The notes under the pieces: generated by a model | The model's database searches: none | What the model saw: only the letters and a program-made list of their open reading frames with translations | Told to the model about the DNA's origin: nothing | Part shown: positions 48,352 to 58,982 of the stretch, in pieces | Layout of the letters: each line of letters opens with the position of its first letter | How positions within the stretch are numbered: the stretch's first letter is position 1 | Assembly (NCBI GenBank): GCA_009602725.1 | Contig: WELB01000105.1 | Coordinates: 429,596-492,130 of the forward strand | Reading direction: 5' to 3' | Source of the DNA: Spirogloea muscicola | Taxonomy: Eukaryota > Streptophyta > Zygnematophyceae > Spirogloeales > Spirogloeaceae | Length of the DNA: 62,535 nucleotides | Translations under genes and position numbers: made by a program

Positions 48352-51125
48352 ATGGCTGCGGCGGGGGAGGCGGCAGTGATGACTGACCGTGGCAGCGGCG
48401 CGCTCGTGGGCGTGCTGCGCGGCCATGAAGACGCGGTGCTGTGCTGCGAGTATGCCCCTTGTCGTGCCGCAACAGTGGCCTCTGGGAGCGAGGTCCGGCC
48501 CCCACCTCGGGAGCTGCGCAGCGGTATCTTGCTGTGGAGCTTAAGCCCGCTGCACAGACCAGCTCGTGGCTCGTAGCAGGCGATAGCTAGGGGATGAGGA
48601 GCAGGTGCAGCGGCGTCGCTGATGGCTGTGGCTGCGCTTCTTGGTCGAGGAAGGACGGCACGGCTGGCATCTTCGACCTGAGGACCAGAGCGATGGAGCA
48701 GCGCCACAGGAATGGCGGCACGGATGCCGTCACATCCGTCGTTTGGCAGCCACGTATGGCAATTGAACCAGAGGTGCTTTCATAGGAGAATCTGTATTGG
48801 AATGACTGACATAATTGCGTCAACTTCCTAAGATTGCATTCTCGGGCCTTGAGCTTGCAGACAATGACAATATTTACCACTTCTCAGCAGCAACCACTGT
48901 CTACTCTATTGACTTACGCCAGGTACCGTAGCAGCTAACTTGCTGTACACCTTCGGATTAGCTTGAGCCTGCAGACAGATGCAAAAATGTAAGCTGTCCA
49001 ATGACAGATGAGCTTATCAGGTTGCCAATATTTTCACTTCGTCTCGTTTGTACCCTGTCACTTGACCTCATCAAGGCGCGATATTGCCCTGCTGATGATC
49101 CAGGGGCCCGGGGTCGAGCCGCTGCACAAGTTTGCTTTTAATTGCGAGGAGATCAATCAGGTCGGTCTTGTCACCTTATTCTGAGCACTGTTGCATTGAC
49201 TGTGGAGATAGAGTGCGTGACAAGTGGGCAACTAGGCTCAGTGCATGGCTTCCTTGTCTTGCCCTTCTTTATCTGGACCAAGACTCGCTCAAGAGCGTGC
49301 TTATAGCTGCGGTGCAGGTGGCAATAAGCAACAAGGGCACATTCTTGGCTGCTGCTGACGATTCAGGGGAAGTGAAGGTATGTCCTGCTCTAATCCACCT
49401 TTTTTGGGGATGCTCTAATCCGGATGAATATCTGCATTGACAGATGTCCATGATCCACAACAAATGTGGTGTGCAGGTTGTGGACCTTGCAGAAGGAAAG
49501 TTGAGGAAAGCACTTCAGGCTGCTCATTCAAATGTAAGAGCAATGCGTCACTCTGGCCTTGGGGCTTCTTGGCTTCTGCACGCAATGTACTGAAGAGCAA
49601 GAGCAGTATGTCAGCATCTCTATCATCATGCAACTGCAACGAATGATGTGCAAGCAACTCAGCAGCAGAGAATAGGTGCAGATATAGACTCCTCATAGAA
49701 CTTCTTGGTACATTTGCTGACCTGCAGATCTGCAGCAGTGTGCAATTCCACCCAAGGAGGCCATGGGAGGGAAGGTCTTCTCACAAGTCCCTTCGCTTCC
49801 CTGTCCCCTTCACAATCTCACATATCGCTTAGTCATAGAATTGTAAGAATATGGAATAGAGCTCTTCTACTTGCTCATCTGCAATGTACTCTACTGTCAA
49901 GCACGTCAGCACTTGCAGCTGAGGCAACTGCTTTGGCTGTTGCAGTGGTGACTGGAGGCCTGGATTGCAAAGTGGTCAGATGGGACTTCTCACGAGGCCT
50001 GCCTCGGCATTTCTGGGACTTCTGTAAGCCCTCTACTCTAGATCATGTCTCGGGCTTTGCACCCTGCAAAGTTTACTTCTGCATCTTCCTGCACCTCAAA
50101 CTGCTGTTTTCAAGACCGCCTGAGACCGAGGCACTTGTGGCTCACTGCATTCACTCTTCTCATTGTAAGCAAATGTTTCAGTTTCTCCTCGGCAGCAAGC
50201 TGTACTTGACATCTTGCTGTCTTCCAGCCTCAGAGGTTGTAAGGAGCTGTGAAGGTCTTGGGGCAATGTGCAACCCACCGCTGGTGCACTCCGTTGCTGT
50301 TCCACTGGCAGAGGTACCAGGCAGGGCTGGCAAACTCTTGGCTGTTGCCAGGGGGGATGCCTGTGTGGCACTCTATGATCTGGACTTTGAGGCCAGAAGG
50401 ACACCGACCAGCTCGGGTAGAGTGAGAGGAGCCGGACAAGCTGAAAGGCATGAAACTTCAGAGACTTCTGGGAGTAGTTTAGCAGGTGCAGAGAGCCGCG
50501 ATGAACTCAGAAACGGCAGATTATGCCTACTTGGACCGAAGAACGGGGGTCACAAGGCTGCCGTCTCACACGTGTGGGTGCTTGCCACGTCATCACCGAC
50601 TCTTAGCACCGTTGTGTCAATGTGTTCCGTGCCTGATATTATGCTCAGGGACTTCCCTCAGCGATGCTTATCTTGACTTTCTGATGGTGGCAAAGCAACA
50701 GGGAGGGACAAGCTTTCAAGCATTGTTCTTGACAACATTCTACTTCGTTTGGGTTGGCAATAGGCACTTTGCCAACTTCTGCTCGGGGGCAAGGCATATC
50801 ATCTCCGGTGGAGAGGATGCAAGGATCAAACTCTGGAGAGTAGACGAAGTGGAATATCTCACAGCCGGGAGGAAGCCATCAATATCAATAGACCATACAA
50901 GCAAAGTACGCTGCCACTATGCCATTCTCAAATATAGCGTGGCAAGCTACTCGCTTGTGTATGACAGCTCAGGGTGGCAAGTGATGGCACTTACATGCTG
51001 GCCTTGACCTCTGTGATCAGCTTGTGCATGTACAGGTGAATTGGCTGGCGACAAGTAGCCTGCAGCGCGACAACTTGCTAGCTGCGGATGTTACAAGCAG
51101 CATCAGCATCTACAATGTCCTCTGA
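48352..51125 (+). CDS. WDR53: WD40 repeat protein, WDR53-like
   Basis: The ATG at 48352 gives MAAAGEAAVMTDRGSGALVG, then LRGHEDAVLCCEYAPCRA. Further exons: KDGTAGIFDLRTRAMEQRH; FSGLELADNDNIYHFSAATT with VYSIDLRQ; MIQGPGVEPLHKFAFNCEEI; VAISNKGTFLAAADDSGEVK; VVDLAEGKLRKALQAAHSN; ICSSVQFHPRRPWE; VTGGLDCKVVRWDFSRGLP; CNPPLVHSVAVPLAEVPGRA with LLAVARGDACVALYDLDF; GHKAAVSHV; ARHIISGGEDARIKLWRVDE; and VNWLATSSLQRDNLLAADVT with ISIYNVL and the stop at 51123-51125. The NPPLVHS and VNWL..DNL motifs mark the WDR53 family, thought to act as substrate receptors for CUL4-DDB1 ligases. Substrate unknown. The Ala/Gly start derives from the GGC repeat. Confidence 0.85.
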
Positions 51126-51189
51126 GAATCCATCTGAAGGGTACTGAAATCTCCCAGCAGCCGCCTTCAGCTTAGCTTTGCACCAGAAC

Positions 51190-51400
51190 CCGGTCGAGCC
51201 TTAGCTGGTGGCACAAGGGCTTGAATATTGCCGTCCTGTATTCGGGCATCAAAGCGACCTCTATGTGCTGACTCATGCTTACTGAACGGGTCAGCTTGGC
51301 AGCAGGTAATGCACATCTGTCAGTGTACTTGCCATTGTACGTGGCCACTCAGGCCCTCCATCACTCAATGCACACTCCATCCCTTCAGCTTCTCACCAAC
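51190..51400 (+). mobile_element. Retroelement tail (family B)
   Basis: Decodes QSDLYVLTHAY then TGA (about 51250-51283) and matches 39420-39620 over about 190 bases. It lies about 65 bases after the WDR53 stop. Confidence 0.8.
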
Positions 51401-51439
51401 ACCTCAGGCCCCCTTAGCATAGGTGCTTCGCCCCAGATG

Positions 51440-52165
51440 CTGCTACTTTTCTCCTTGAAGTGTACTGGCTTAAATTGGCCACCCTTTCATCTCATGCGCA
51501 CCACGCGCCTTCACTATCTGTGTAGCCCGAGTCTTCAGAGAAAGCGCGTCCAAAGTGACTGGTGGCTGTGAGAGGCCAGCCCGAAGGATTGGACAAGGTG
51601 GAAAGGAGCCGTGGTCCAGCCCGACCTGCACTGCATTGGCGTTTCTGGCCTCCCTTTATCTGGCCTTTGGCTCTGGCCAGGGGACCCGCTTCCAGGAACC
51701 CAGTCTCTCTGACCTGAGGCTGCTTAGCAGGGGTTACTGGGTGCTTCGTAGCTGCTCAGCTTCTTCTTGTGCTTGTTATTTTTGGTGCTTCCCCTGGCCC
51801 CTTCGCCTGCATCTTTTCCAGCTTCGAGCTACTCTGACCTGATGTTGCTCACCCGCGGGTATTGAGCTTCCTGTGGTTCCGTCATGTCTAGTTGTCTAGA
51901 TGCCTAGCTGTGTGTTTCCCTTCTTTTCGGCACCTGCTGTGGCTCTTTGGATTTTGTCCATTCTTTTTTGGCTGACTTCTGCCAGCCCCTCTCTTCTATG
52001 GGCGAGCTCATTCTTCTCGTCCTTTGTTCATTCTTTTTTGGGCTGGCTTTTTCCAGCCCCTATCCTCAAATGGGCGAGCAGTTCTTCTTCATTTATTTTC
52101 TGGGCTGGCCTCTCACAGCCACCGCCTCCTCCTCCTCCTCCTCTCTGCCCACACAAGAAGAAAGT
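51440..52165 (+). mobile_element. Plus-strand retroelement 3' ends in series
   Basis: Three pieces follow each other. 51455-51600: 3'-UTR-like (CTTAAATTGGCCACC, GGCTGTGAGAGGCCAGCCC in reverse sense). 51695-51743: PSLSDLRLLSRGY. 51828-51866: SYSDLMLLTRGY then TGA. The last is followed by three hairpins spaced about 60 bases: GGCTGACTTCTGCCAGCC, GGGCTGGCTTTTTCCAGCCC, GGGCTGGCCTCTCACAGCC, and a CTC-rich tract. Confidence 0.7.
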
Positions 52166-52527
52166 GCTCGCCCATAGAGAAGAGAGGCTGGCAAAGCCAG
52201 CCCAATAAGAATGAACAATGTCCAAAGCCAAAGAAAGAGGTGCCGATAAAGGACTACACTACAAACAATCAAAACACAAGACGATGCAGAGGGAAGCTTA
52301 GTACCCGCGAGTGAGCAACATCAGGTCGGAGTAGCTCGCTGCAGGGAAAGAGGCACTCCGCCGAGATCCAGAGCCGGCGGCCGTTGCACGGCCTGCTCGG
52401 CGTAGGCAAGGGAGCGTTGAAACGATACCGCCAGGCGCATACGGAAGACTTGGGCGAGCGAACCGGCGGCGTTGAAGCCGGGCATCGCTGGCAGACCCGG
52501 CCGCCGGTCAATGGCCCGACGGGCAAG
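52166..52527 (-). mobile_element. Related 5'-truncated retroelement copy
   Basis: Minus strand reads VFRMRLAVSFQRSLAYAEQA, then after a frame change SYSDLMLLTRGY and stop (about 52340-52300), then a 3' UTR shared with 30495-30620. Its upstream edge abuts the 3' end of the intact element, so one inserted next to or into the other. Confidence 0.75.
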
Positions 52528-52666
52528 CCGCTGGAGAGAAGGCGCGCGGGGCGCATGAATTGAAAGGGAGGCCAATTCAAGCCAATACATTGTTCAGGCA
52601 GAGTCGAGTGCAGACTAAACAATGCTACATAATACGGAGACCTAATCTAAGGTACCTAAGATGACA

Positions 52667-55600
52667 TTAGTACCCACGGGTGAGCACAAACAAATCTGAC
52701 AAGCTAACTTGGGGAGCTGGAGCGCCGCCACGAAAGCCGGAGGCCTGACTTAGAGCACGCCCTGCACGTTGATGAAGATGAAGAGCCAATGCTTGCGAGC
52801 GCTGCAAACTAAGCGAGAGCCGCATTCTATAATATGCAACTAAGGCCTGCGGAATGCTGGAGTGGCCCAAGCTGCCCCCCCGACTTCGACGACGCGCATC
52901 AACCAGCCGGGCCAGATGCTGGATCAGGGAGGACCATTTCACGCCGTAGCCTCCATAGATATCCATGGCACACGGGTAAAGATGGTCCCCTCGAGGATGA
53001 TCATGGTAGTGCCGCTCCTTCTTGCGCTCCGCGCTGGACGTGGCCCAGCCAGACACGGTTGACGTTGGTGCGCCAGCCTTGTATGCGTCGATCAGTACCA
53101 CGTCCAAGAGCAGACGAGGCCCACCGCCCCGCGGGGTAGCGACCACGTCCAGACGCCGCACGTATGGCTTGCCGCGCCTTGAGGAGATTGGCATGATCCC
53201 AGACACCTCCATCGCCGGATGATATCCCGCCTCTCGCACAATGCCAAACATGGTATCCCTTAGTAGGTCGTGGGAGGCAATGCGCTCACCCCCCTCAACA
53301 CACCTCAGCATGTGCGAAGCTAAGGCGAGCTTGTCGTCGGCAATGTGGCCACACTCGCACTGGCGGATGCCAGCCAAGCAAGGGGGGGGGAGGCCAAGGT
53401 GGTGGTGGAGCGCCGTGCGGAAAAGGTTGTCAGAAAGCCGAAGGGACTCGTAGATCGGCAGAGCGTTTAGCCACTCCGACGCGCCCGGGGAGCCGATTGA
53501 AAGGAGCCGGGTAAGGCCACGTCTATCGTCCTTGAGCAGTCCCTTCAAGTCGGAGGCGGCCTGCACGTCCGCAGCGTGTGTGTAGTGAGCCTGCGCTTTC
53601 CTATCGGAACAGCGTGCCCATGCCGCAAAATCTGCATGACCCTCGGCAAGTGTTGGTAGGGAGCACGAGAGGTCATGCAGTGCTGCGGTTAGGGAAAGCT
53701 GGAAGGGCCTGGTCCCTGTTGCAACACCCGCTATAGCGGGTGCTAAAACAGCCTGGCCCCTCAGGATGAAGCGACTGGAGATGGTGGAGGCCACTTGGGC
53801 CCAGCAACCCAGGTGAGCTGCTTGGGACAGGCGAGCCAGTGGACGGCACCCAAGGCCGCCTATGCTGGTAGGAAGGGTACACTGGAGGATGGCAGCCGGC
53901 GTGGCGGACAAATTGGGATGGTCCACCAGGCCGTGAAGAGCCTGTTGGAGTCTGGAGTCCACGGTAGAGTAGATGGCGTTTAGTGCCGTGGTGGGGGGTA
54001 CAGTCCGCAACAGGTAAGTGGGACGCTGGGCCACACACCGGGTGAGGATGGCCACCGCAAGCTGCGCATCCTGTAAGGAGGGGAGGGCCGGGAGGGTCTG
54101 GAGATGGTTCTCAAGGGTGGACTCCACAACTTGCTCCACATGCGCAGCAGCCCCCAACGGGACTCCAAGCACCACCATGCCGAGTGGTGGGGTCTGGCAC
54201 CCAGCCGGCAGCTTGATGGAGGGAGGGATGCCGGCTGGAGACCAGGCTGAACACTTCTCAGGCCGGATGTGGAGGCCGAGGATGTGAAGCTCGCGCTCCA
54301 ACGTGCTGTAAGCGCTGGTGACTTCAGTTGGGGGTCCCGCAAGGGTGGTGTCGTCGGCGTAGCTTGGGATCAGGACAGCAGGGTGGGCCTCCGCCGTATT
54401 ACGCAGCGCACGTAGGTGTGCCAATGCAAAGAGGAACCCGCCCAAAGGGTCTCCCTGTCGGGTGCCTGTGCTGGATTGCAAGACCACCTGTGACGTGCCC
54501 GCTCCCCAGAGCAGGCGGGAGGGTGCTCCGTAGGAGCACCGGAAGAAAGGGATGAGGGAGGGAAAATGCGTGCGCAGCTCCTCGGCGATGACACCTCTGT
54601 CAACGCTGTTGAATGCATTCTTCACGTCCACTGACAGGGCCATCCAATCGGGATTGCAATCCAGGGCAACACGTAGACCGTGAACCACTGTCTCCGCGCC
54701 CGCAGACAGCCCTGCGCCGAACTGGTGGGGGGAGAAGTGGAGCTGCGCCGCCTCTTTGTGCTGCTGGAATAGGGTCTTGGAAATCAGTCGGGTAAGGACC
54801 TCGCCCATCGCAATTGGTCGGACGCCTCCGGTGGGCTTGGAGAGAGCGAGCAGGGTGCTGCTGGTGAGTGCTGCCCGGGCCTTGGGTGGAAGGAGGCCGC
54901 GCGCCACCGCTTGGCACACTTTGTGCAGCAGACTGAAGTCACCTGCCTCATCGTCGAGCCAGAGCTCTCGAAGGTGTTCAAAGAGCATGCCCGAGGGCCC
55001 TCCAGCCGCTGCTTTCCGGCTCTGCACCAACGCTGTCCGCAGAGCTGCTGGGTTGAGGTCCACCATGGTTGGGGGCTGAAACTCCTCGAGCCAGGGGGGT
55101 AGGGGGCTTGGGGCAGGGGGGTGGAGGGTCCTGAGAGCAGCAAGGGTTTCTGCATCGTGAGGTGCTGGGGTGGCTGGGTCCAGAGCTTGGGCAGCACGGG
55201 ACAGGTCCCCTGCGCGGCCAAAACGAATGGCCCGGCGGACAGCTGAAGCCTCTGAGGTGGCTGGGGTGGGCCGATTCGCCTGGGACACCTGGACAGCTGC
55301 GCGATGCTCCTCCAGGAGCTGCTCCCATGCACCGCCCTCAAAGCGCTGAATCCTGGCAAGCATCACCGCGCGTTGGCTTGGACCACTTGGAAGGGGCCCC
55401 AGGACCAGGCGAGGGAGGAGCTGCCAGACAGTCCACGCGGCCTCGTCGAAGCTGTTCCGAGCCATCCGAGTGAGTATGGGCCGCGAGGCTCGCTGGATGT
55501 GTGGCCGTGCCCAGTGGGGAATGTGCCGCAAGGTGGGCAGACTGGGTTCCAGCATGACCGCATCAAGGTCCAGGAGCCTTGCCCAACGCCACTGAGCCGG

Positions 55601-56479
55601 CGAGGGAGCTGGGAGAAGGGGTGCCGGGGCTGGGGTGCCGGGCTGCCGTCGTCGGGTAGAGGCCTCAGCACGGGCTTGGGCCTGCACCGAGGCGCGATCG
55701 GCCTTCTTGGAGCAGTGGTACTCGTGGATGCGAACGCCCCGCCGGCTAGGCCAGGGCTTCTGGCAGTACCGGCAGATGTGGGGGAGAGCTGTAGCAGCAG
55801 GGCGGGTGGATGGAGCTGCTGCAGCTGCAGGGATGGCGGGAGTAGGCAGGAGAGGCGGGAGGGCTGAAGCCATTGGGGGCTGGGGCCGACGACCCCTCCT
55901 GCTGGTACTGGAACCACTGGTGCTTGAAGGAGCCACATCGGCAGTAGCGGCAAACGAAGCGGCAACGGCAGCAACGACGGCAGCAGCAGCAGGAGGCGTC
56001 GGAATGGTGGACATGGGAGGGGCCGGTGGACGAGCAGGGGCCGCCAAGAGTGGGGTAGCTGTGGGGGCACCATCAGGGGGCACGTCTTCGTCCATGGGCG
56101 CACTTGCAGGGGGCTCATGCGAGGATGTGCAGGGCGGGATGCACCCCTCGCTCGTACTCGGGCAGTCTCCGCCCCGGGAAGTGGCGGCAGTGGAACCAAT
56201 TGTGCTTGAAGGAGCCACATCGGCGATAGCGGCAGCAGAAGCGGCAACGGTAGCAACAGCGGCAGCGGCAGTTGGAGTCGCCGGAATGGTGGACATGGGA
56301 GGGGCAGTTGGAGGAGCAGGGTCCGCCGAGAGTGGGGTAGCTGTCGGGGCACCGTCAGGGGGCACGTCTTCGTCCATGGGCCCACTTGCAGGGGGCACCT
56401 GCGAGGATGTGCAGGGCGGGATGCACACCTCGCTCGTACTCGGGCCGTCTCCGCCCCGCGAAGTGGCGGCAGTGGCCAC
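52667..56479 (-). CDS. Reverse transcriptase / restriction-like endonuclease polyprotein
   Basis: Open from 56545 with no in-frame ATG before 56377; the frame given begins at a GTG (1270 codons), and the first ATG would give 1236 residues. Domains: a Pro/Ala/Ser-rich N-terminus made of two imperfect copies of about 97 residues; a zinc finger CRYCQKPWPSRRGVRIHEYH(C) at about 235-256; the reverse transcriptase core GGVRPIAMGEVLTRLISK, ALSVDVKNAFNSVDR (about 610), TGTRQGDPLGGFLFALA and SYADDTTLAG (about 706) with both catalytic Asp; a Cys/His knuckle CECGHIADDKLALASHMLRC (about 1037); then RRLDVVATPRGGG and LLLDVVLIDAY (about 1105-1130), matching the PD-(D/E)xK-type nuclease of R2-like early-branching elements. 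It ends in SDLFVLTRGY. No stops or frameshifts interrupt it, so it may be functional or recently so. Confidence 0.92.
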   Translation of the reverse strand: MATAATSRGGDGPSTSEVCIPPCTSSQVPPASGPMDEDVPPDGAPTATPLSADPAPPTAPPMSTIPATPTAAAAVATVAASAAAIADVAPSSTIGSTAATSRGGDCPSTSEGCIPPCTSSHEPPASAPMDEDVPPDGAPTATPLLAAPARPPAPPMSTIPTPPAAAAVVAAVAASFAATADVAPSSTSGSSTSRRGRRPQPPMASALPPLLPTPAIPAAAAAPSTRPAATALPHICRYCQKPWPSRRGVRIHEYHCSKKADRASVQAQARAEASTRRRQPGTPAPAPLLPAPSPAQWRWARLLDLDAVMLEPSLPTLRHIPHWARPHIQRASRPILTRMARNSFDEAAWTVWQLLPRLVLGPLPSGPSQRAVMLARIQRFEGGAWEQLLEEHRAAVQVSQANRPTPATSEASAVRRAIRFGRAGDLSRAAQALDPATPAPHDAETLAALRTLHPPAPSPLPPWLEEFQPPTMVDLNPAALRTALVQSRKAAAGGPSGMLFEHLRELWLDDEAGDFSLLHKVCQAVARGLLPPKARAALTSSTLLALSKPTGGVRPIAMGEVLTRLISKTLFQQHKEAAQLHFSPHQFGAGLSAGAETVVHGLRVALDCNPDWMALSVDVKNAFNSVDRGVIAEELRTHFPSLIPFFRCSYGAPSRLLWGAGTSQVVLQSSTGTRQGDPLGGFLFALAHLRALRNTAEAHPAVLIPSYADDTTLAGPPTEVTSAYSTLERELHILGLHIRPEKCSAWSPAGIPPSIKLPAGCQTPPLGMVVLGVPLGAAAHVEQVVESTLENHLQTLPALPSLQDAQLAVAILTRCVAQRPTYLLRTVPPTTALNAIYSTVDSRLQQALHGLVDHPNLSATPAAILQCTLPTSIGGLGCRPLARLSQAAHLGCWAQVASTISSRFILRGQAVLAPAIAGVATGTRPFQLSLTAALHDLSCSLPTLAEGHADFAAWARCSDRKAQAHYTHAADVQAASDLKGLLKDDRRGLTRLLSIGSPGASEWLNALPIYESLRLSDNLFRTALHHHLGLPPPCLAGIRQCECGHIADDKLALASHMLRCVEGGERIASHDLLRDTMFGIVREAGYHPAMEVSGIMPISSRRGKPYVRRLDVVATPRGGGPRLLLDVVLIDAYKAGAPTSTVSGWATSSAERKKERHYHDHPRGDHLYPCAMDIYGGYGVKWSSLIQHLARLVDARRRSRGGSLGHSSIPQALVAYYRMRLSLSLQRSQALALHLHQRAGRALSQASGFRGGAPAPQVSLSDLFVLTRGY
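55900..56479 (-). repeat. Tandem duplication in the retrotransposon N-terminal coding region
   Basis: Two successive units of about 290 bases encode near-identical peptides: PMDEDVPPDGAPTATPL and ADVAPSST occur once in each. The duplication keeps the reading frame. Confidence 0.85.
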
Positions 56480-56620
56480 GGCTGGAGGAGATCCAGCCAG
56501 CGGCTGCCGAAAGCCCCGTGTACGACCATCGCCAGGGCCGCAAATTCATCACCAACCGAGTGATCGACCACACGGGCCCTCCATCAATTTATACACACTC
56601 ATTTCCTCGAAGAAGAAGTG

Positions 56621-57130
56621 GCGAATGGGGGCAAGGGCTGTGAAAAGCCAGCCCGAAAAGCATTGACAAAAGTTCGAAGGGGCCAAAAAGCGCTTAGCAG
56701 CTACGAAGGGGCCTGAAGAAGCTACGTCAGAACGGGGGGAGGATGGGCCACTCAGTACGAGTGAGCAGCCTCAAACCCGACAGACTAGCTGCCGGAAAAC
56801 TATCCCTCTAACGAAAGCCGGAGGCCGCAGCGAGAGCACGGCTAGCACGCAGATGCCTAGTCCTTTCGCACTCCGGCTCCTTCAGACCTTGTCCATTCCA
56901 TTGGGCTGGCCTTTCCCAGCCACCAGTCAACCTGGCCGCGCTATCTACTGAGGCTTAGGCCAGGGACCGCTGGAGGGGAAAGCGGCTGCTGATATGAAAG
57001 AATCGGCTGTGAAATGCCAGCCAGATGCATACAGGTGTTCATGACGGAGCCAAAGGCTAGGCTGGAGGGAGACCGACAACCTCACACGATAGACTTGAGC
57101 CCACGAGCCAGCGGCGTTGACGTCGGCCGG
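56621..57130 (-). mobile_element. Decayed retroelement 3' end upstream of the intact element
   Basis: Minus strand holds AGSWAQVYRVRLSVSLQPSL (about 57110-57050), a second piece with SLSGLRLLTRTE (about 56800-56755; the usual D and GY are lost), and the hairpin GGCTGTGAAAAGCCAGCCCG (56636-56655). A plus-strand hairpin copy, TTGGGCTGGCCTTTCCCAGC, lies at about 56900-56920. Confidence 0.65.
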
Positions 57131-57411
57131 CTCACCGCGCCTGCGGGACACAGCCACTGGGATTTCCTCTGGTGTACGCGCGCTCCCGTGCTCGAGACCA
57201 ATTGAGCCCACCCACGGGCGGGACGTCTGTAGTGTCATGTGACTGCCATAGCCTCGACTGACGCCGGACCCCTCGCAGGACGTCGCAGCCTCGGGGCCTC
57301 CGCCACCGCCGCCATGGCGGCCTCCTTCAGGGCGCCCGCGGCGGCCCGCTGGTCGCCTCCAGCGAACGCCGCGCCGCAGCCGTCTGACCAAGCTCGGCTC
57401 GCGGAACCCAG

Positions 57412-58191
57412 ATGGCGAGCTCGCCGCCGCAGCGGGGGGCTCCGCGAGAGGGGATCGAGGGGCCTCCGGCGACCGCCGTCGACCAGGCCGCCTTCGTGGC
57501 TCGCACCTGCCAGCTGCTCATGGCGGGCGAGAGTTCGAGGTGCGCTGCAGGCTAGCAACCCGTCAGCGTGAGCTCTTGTCCGGCTGCAGTCGCTTCTATG
57601 CCTGCACCAGCAATGTAGCAGGGTGGAGGTCTGGCAGCTCTTGCTCACCATGCAGCTACTACTGCTGGAGCTCATGGCAATGCTACGGCAGCGGGCCACC
57701 GAGCCGCTGATACACATGGGCTTCTTGTGAAAGCACTCCTTCTGCCCTGCTGTTCAGGCAGAAGCAGCTCAGTGGCCTGTGGCGTGTGGTGGCCAAGGCC
57801 CTCGCCGAGCTGGACAGCCTGCGCACGGAGCAGGAGGGCGCCGCAGGGATGCTGGCAGCGCAGGTGGCCGAGGTGATCCACAAGTGGAGGAGCAGCAGCT
57901 TCGACGCTGGGGACGGCGGCCCTGGATGCCTCCTCGCAGCGGCCGATTGTGAGGAAGTTGCGGTGCCGAACGGAAGCCTAGGCCGCAGGCAAGCCGGCGA
58001 CGGCCTCGTTGAGCTTGTCGCTGAGAGGCCCAGCTCCTGGCTGCAGCAGTACTCAAGGAGTGGCCAGAAGGCCAGCCAGAATGTGGCGGCTGAAGAGGGT
58101 CCCAAGCCACGCGGCGTGGCATCCGATTCGGCCCGAAGCCTCTGGCGTGCATCCCTGCTGGCCAACCTGGACGAGCACCCGCCACTGTGCC

Positions 58192-58222
<31 letters not shown>

Positions 58223-58982
58223 TGGAAGGCGGCCCCTAGCTTCGGCCTTCTACTCTGCAAATAGCGCCTCTCATGTGGGCACTGCTTGCAGTCCCCCCGG
58301 GGCTCCAAGCGCAGCAGTAACTGCAAAAGTTGCAGCTATAAGGTCAGAGCAAGCAGCGGCGCACCCAAAGAGGGTTTCTATTGGGGATAGCAACACCACA
58401 GAACTTCTGCGGCCGGTGTCAGCCGAGGACCCTGCAGGGCCAGGCACTGGAAAGAGAGACGTCGAGGTCAGCATGGTTGAGGAGGCTCCACCTGTGAGGC
58501 AAGACGCAAGCCACGTGGAGGAGATCATATTTGCGCTGCAAGCCGTCCAGGAGGACATCAGCCATGCTCTACGCGGCAGCGTCCACCACTCGCAAGCGGA
58601 GCAGCAAATGCCATCTCCGGCGTCCAAGCTAGCACATCCACTAGACGATGTTACGAGGATTGCCGCAGCACCATTTCCTTCATTACCCGCTCTTGGTGAC
58701 ACCACGTATGTGCCGCATCATCTCAGATTTGACAGGGCGCGAGGTGGGTTTACAACTCCAACTGAACGTGGTGTCAAGCAACATGATCGATTCCATGATG
58801 ATAGGCCTGCTCGAGCTGATGGGGCTTCGGCGGTGCCTGTGCGAGCAATGAACGGGGCCGCAAGCGCTGTAGATATCTCTGGGTTGCAGTATGTGGTAGG
58901 AGGCCCCAAGGTTGCCCATGACACCAGCCAGCGATCTCACCTGCGCGACCAAGTCACACCTTCTCTCATGCGGCCTACATAG
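57412..58982 (+). CDS. Unknown helical protein with poly-Asp tract
   Basis: Three exons join exactly in phase: 57412-57539, 57622-57726 and 57758-58982, giving 485 residues. The N-terminal 110 residues are strongly helical: VDQAAFVARTCQLLMAGESS, VEVWQLLLTMQLLLLELMAM, LRQRATEPLIHM, QLSGLWRVVAKALAELDSLR, MLAAQVAEVIHKWRSSS. The rest looks mostly disordered, with ten Asp in a row from a (GAC)n repeat at about 58193-58221, a short helix VEEIIFALQAVQEDISHALR, and FPSLPALGDTTYVPHHLRF. I recognise no family. The coiled helices suggest a structural or adaptor role. The splice phases and clean stop support a real gene, while the start ATG at 57412 is preceded by GC-rich DNA. Confidence 0.6.
58193..58221. 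repeat. (GAC)n coding trinucleotide repeat
   Basis: About ten units encoding consecutive Asp within the unknown helical protein. Length is likely variable between strains. Confidence 0.9.

Larger units (their letters stand above)
52528..56620 (-). mobile_element. Full-length non-LTR retrotransposon with C-terminal restriction-like endonuclease
   Basis: One open frame nearly fills the element, followed by a roughly 140-base 3' UTR (52666-52528). That UTR is repeated at 19165-19345 and, inverted, at 19855-19965. No LTRs, terminal inverted repeats or poly-A tail are visible. Exact ends and target-site duplication could not be fixed, because both flanks are made of related fragments. Confidence 0.8.

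Noticed and set aside
55363-56571. Second long minus-strand frame overlapping the retrotransposon polyprotein
   Set aside because: It is out of frame with the reverse transcriptase and consists of Pro/Leu/Arg-rich shadow translation of the Ala/Pro-rich N-terminal region. It begins at a GTG and has no domain, so a separate ORF1 is not claimed.
55635-56666. 343-codon plus-strand frame opposite the retrotransposon N-terminus
   Set aside because: It is an antisense shadow of the duplicated Pro/Ala-rich coding region; its repeats mirror that duplication.
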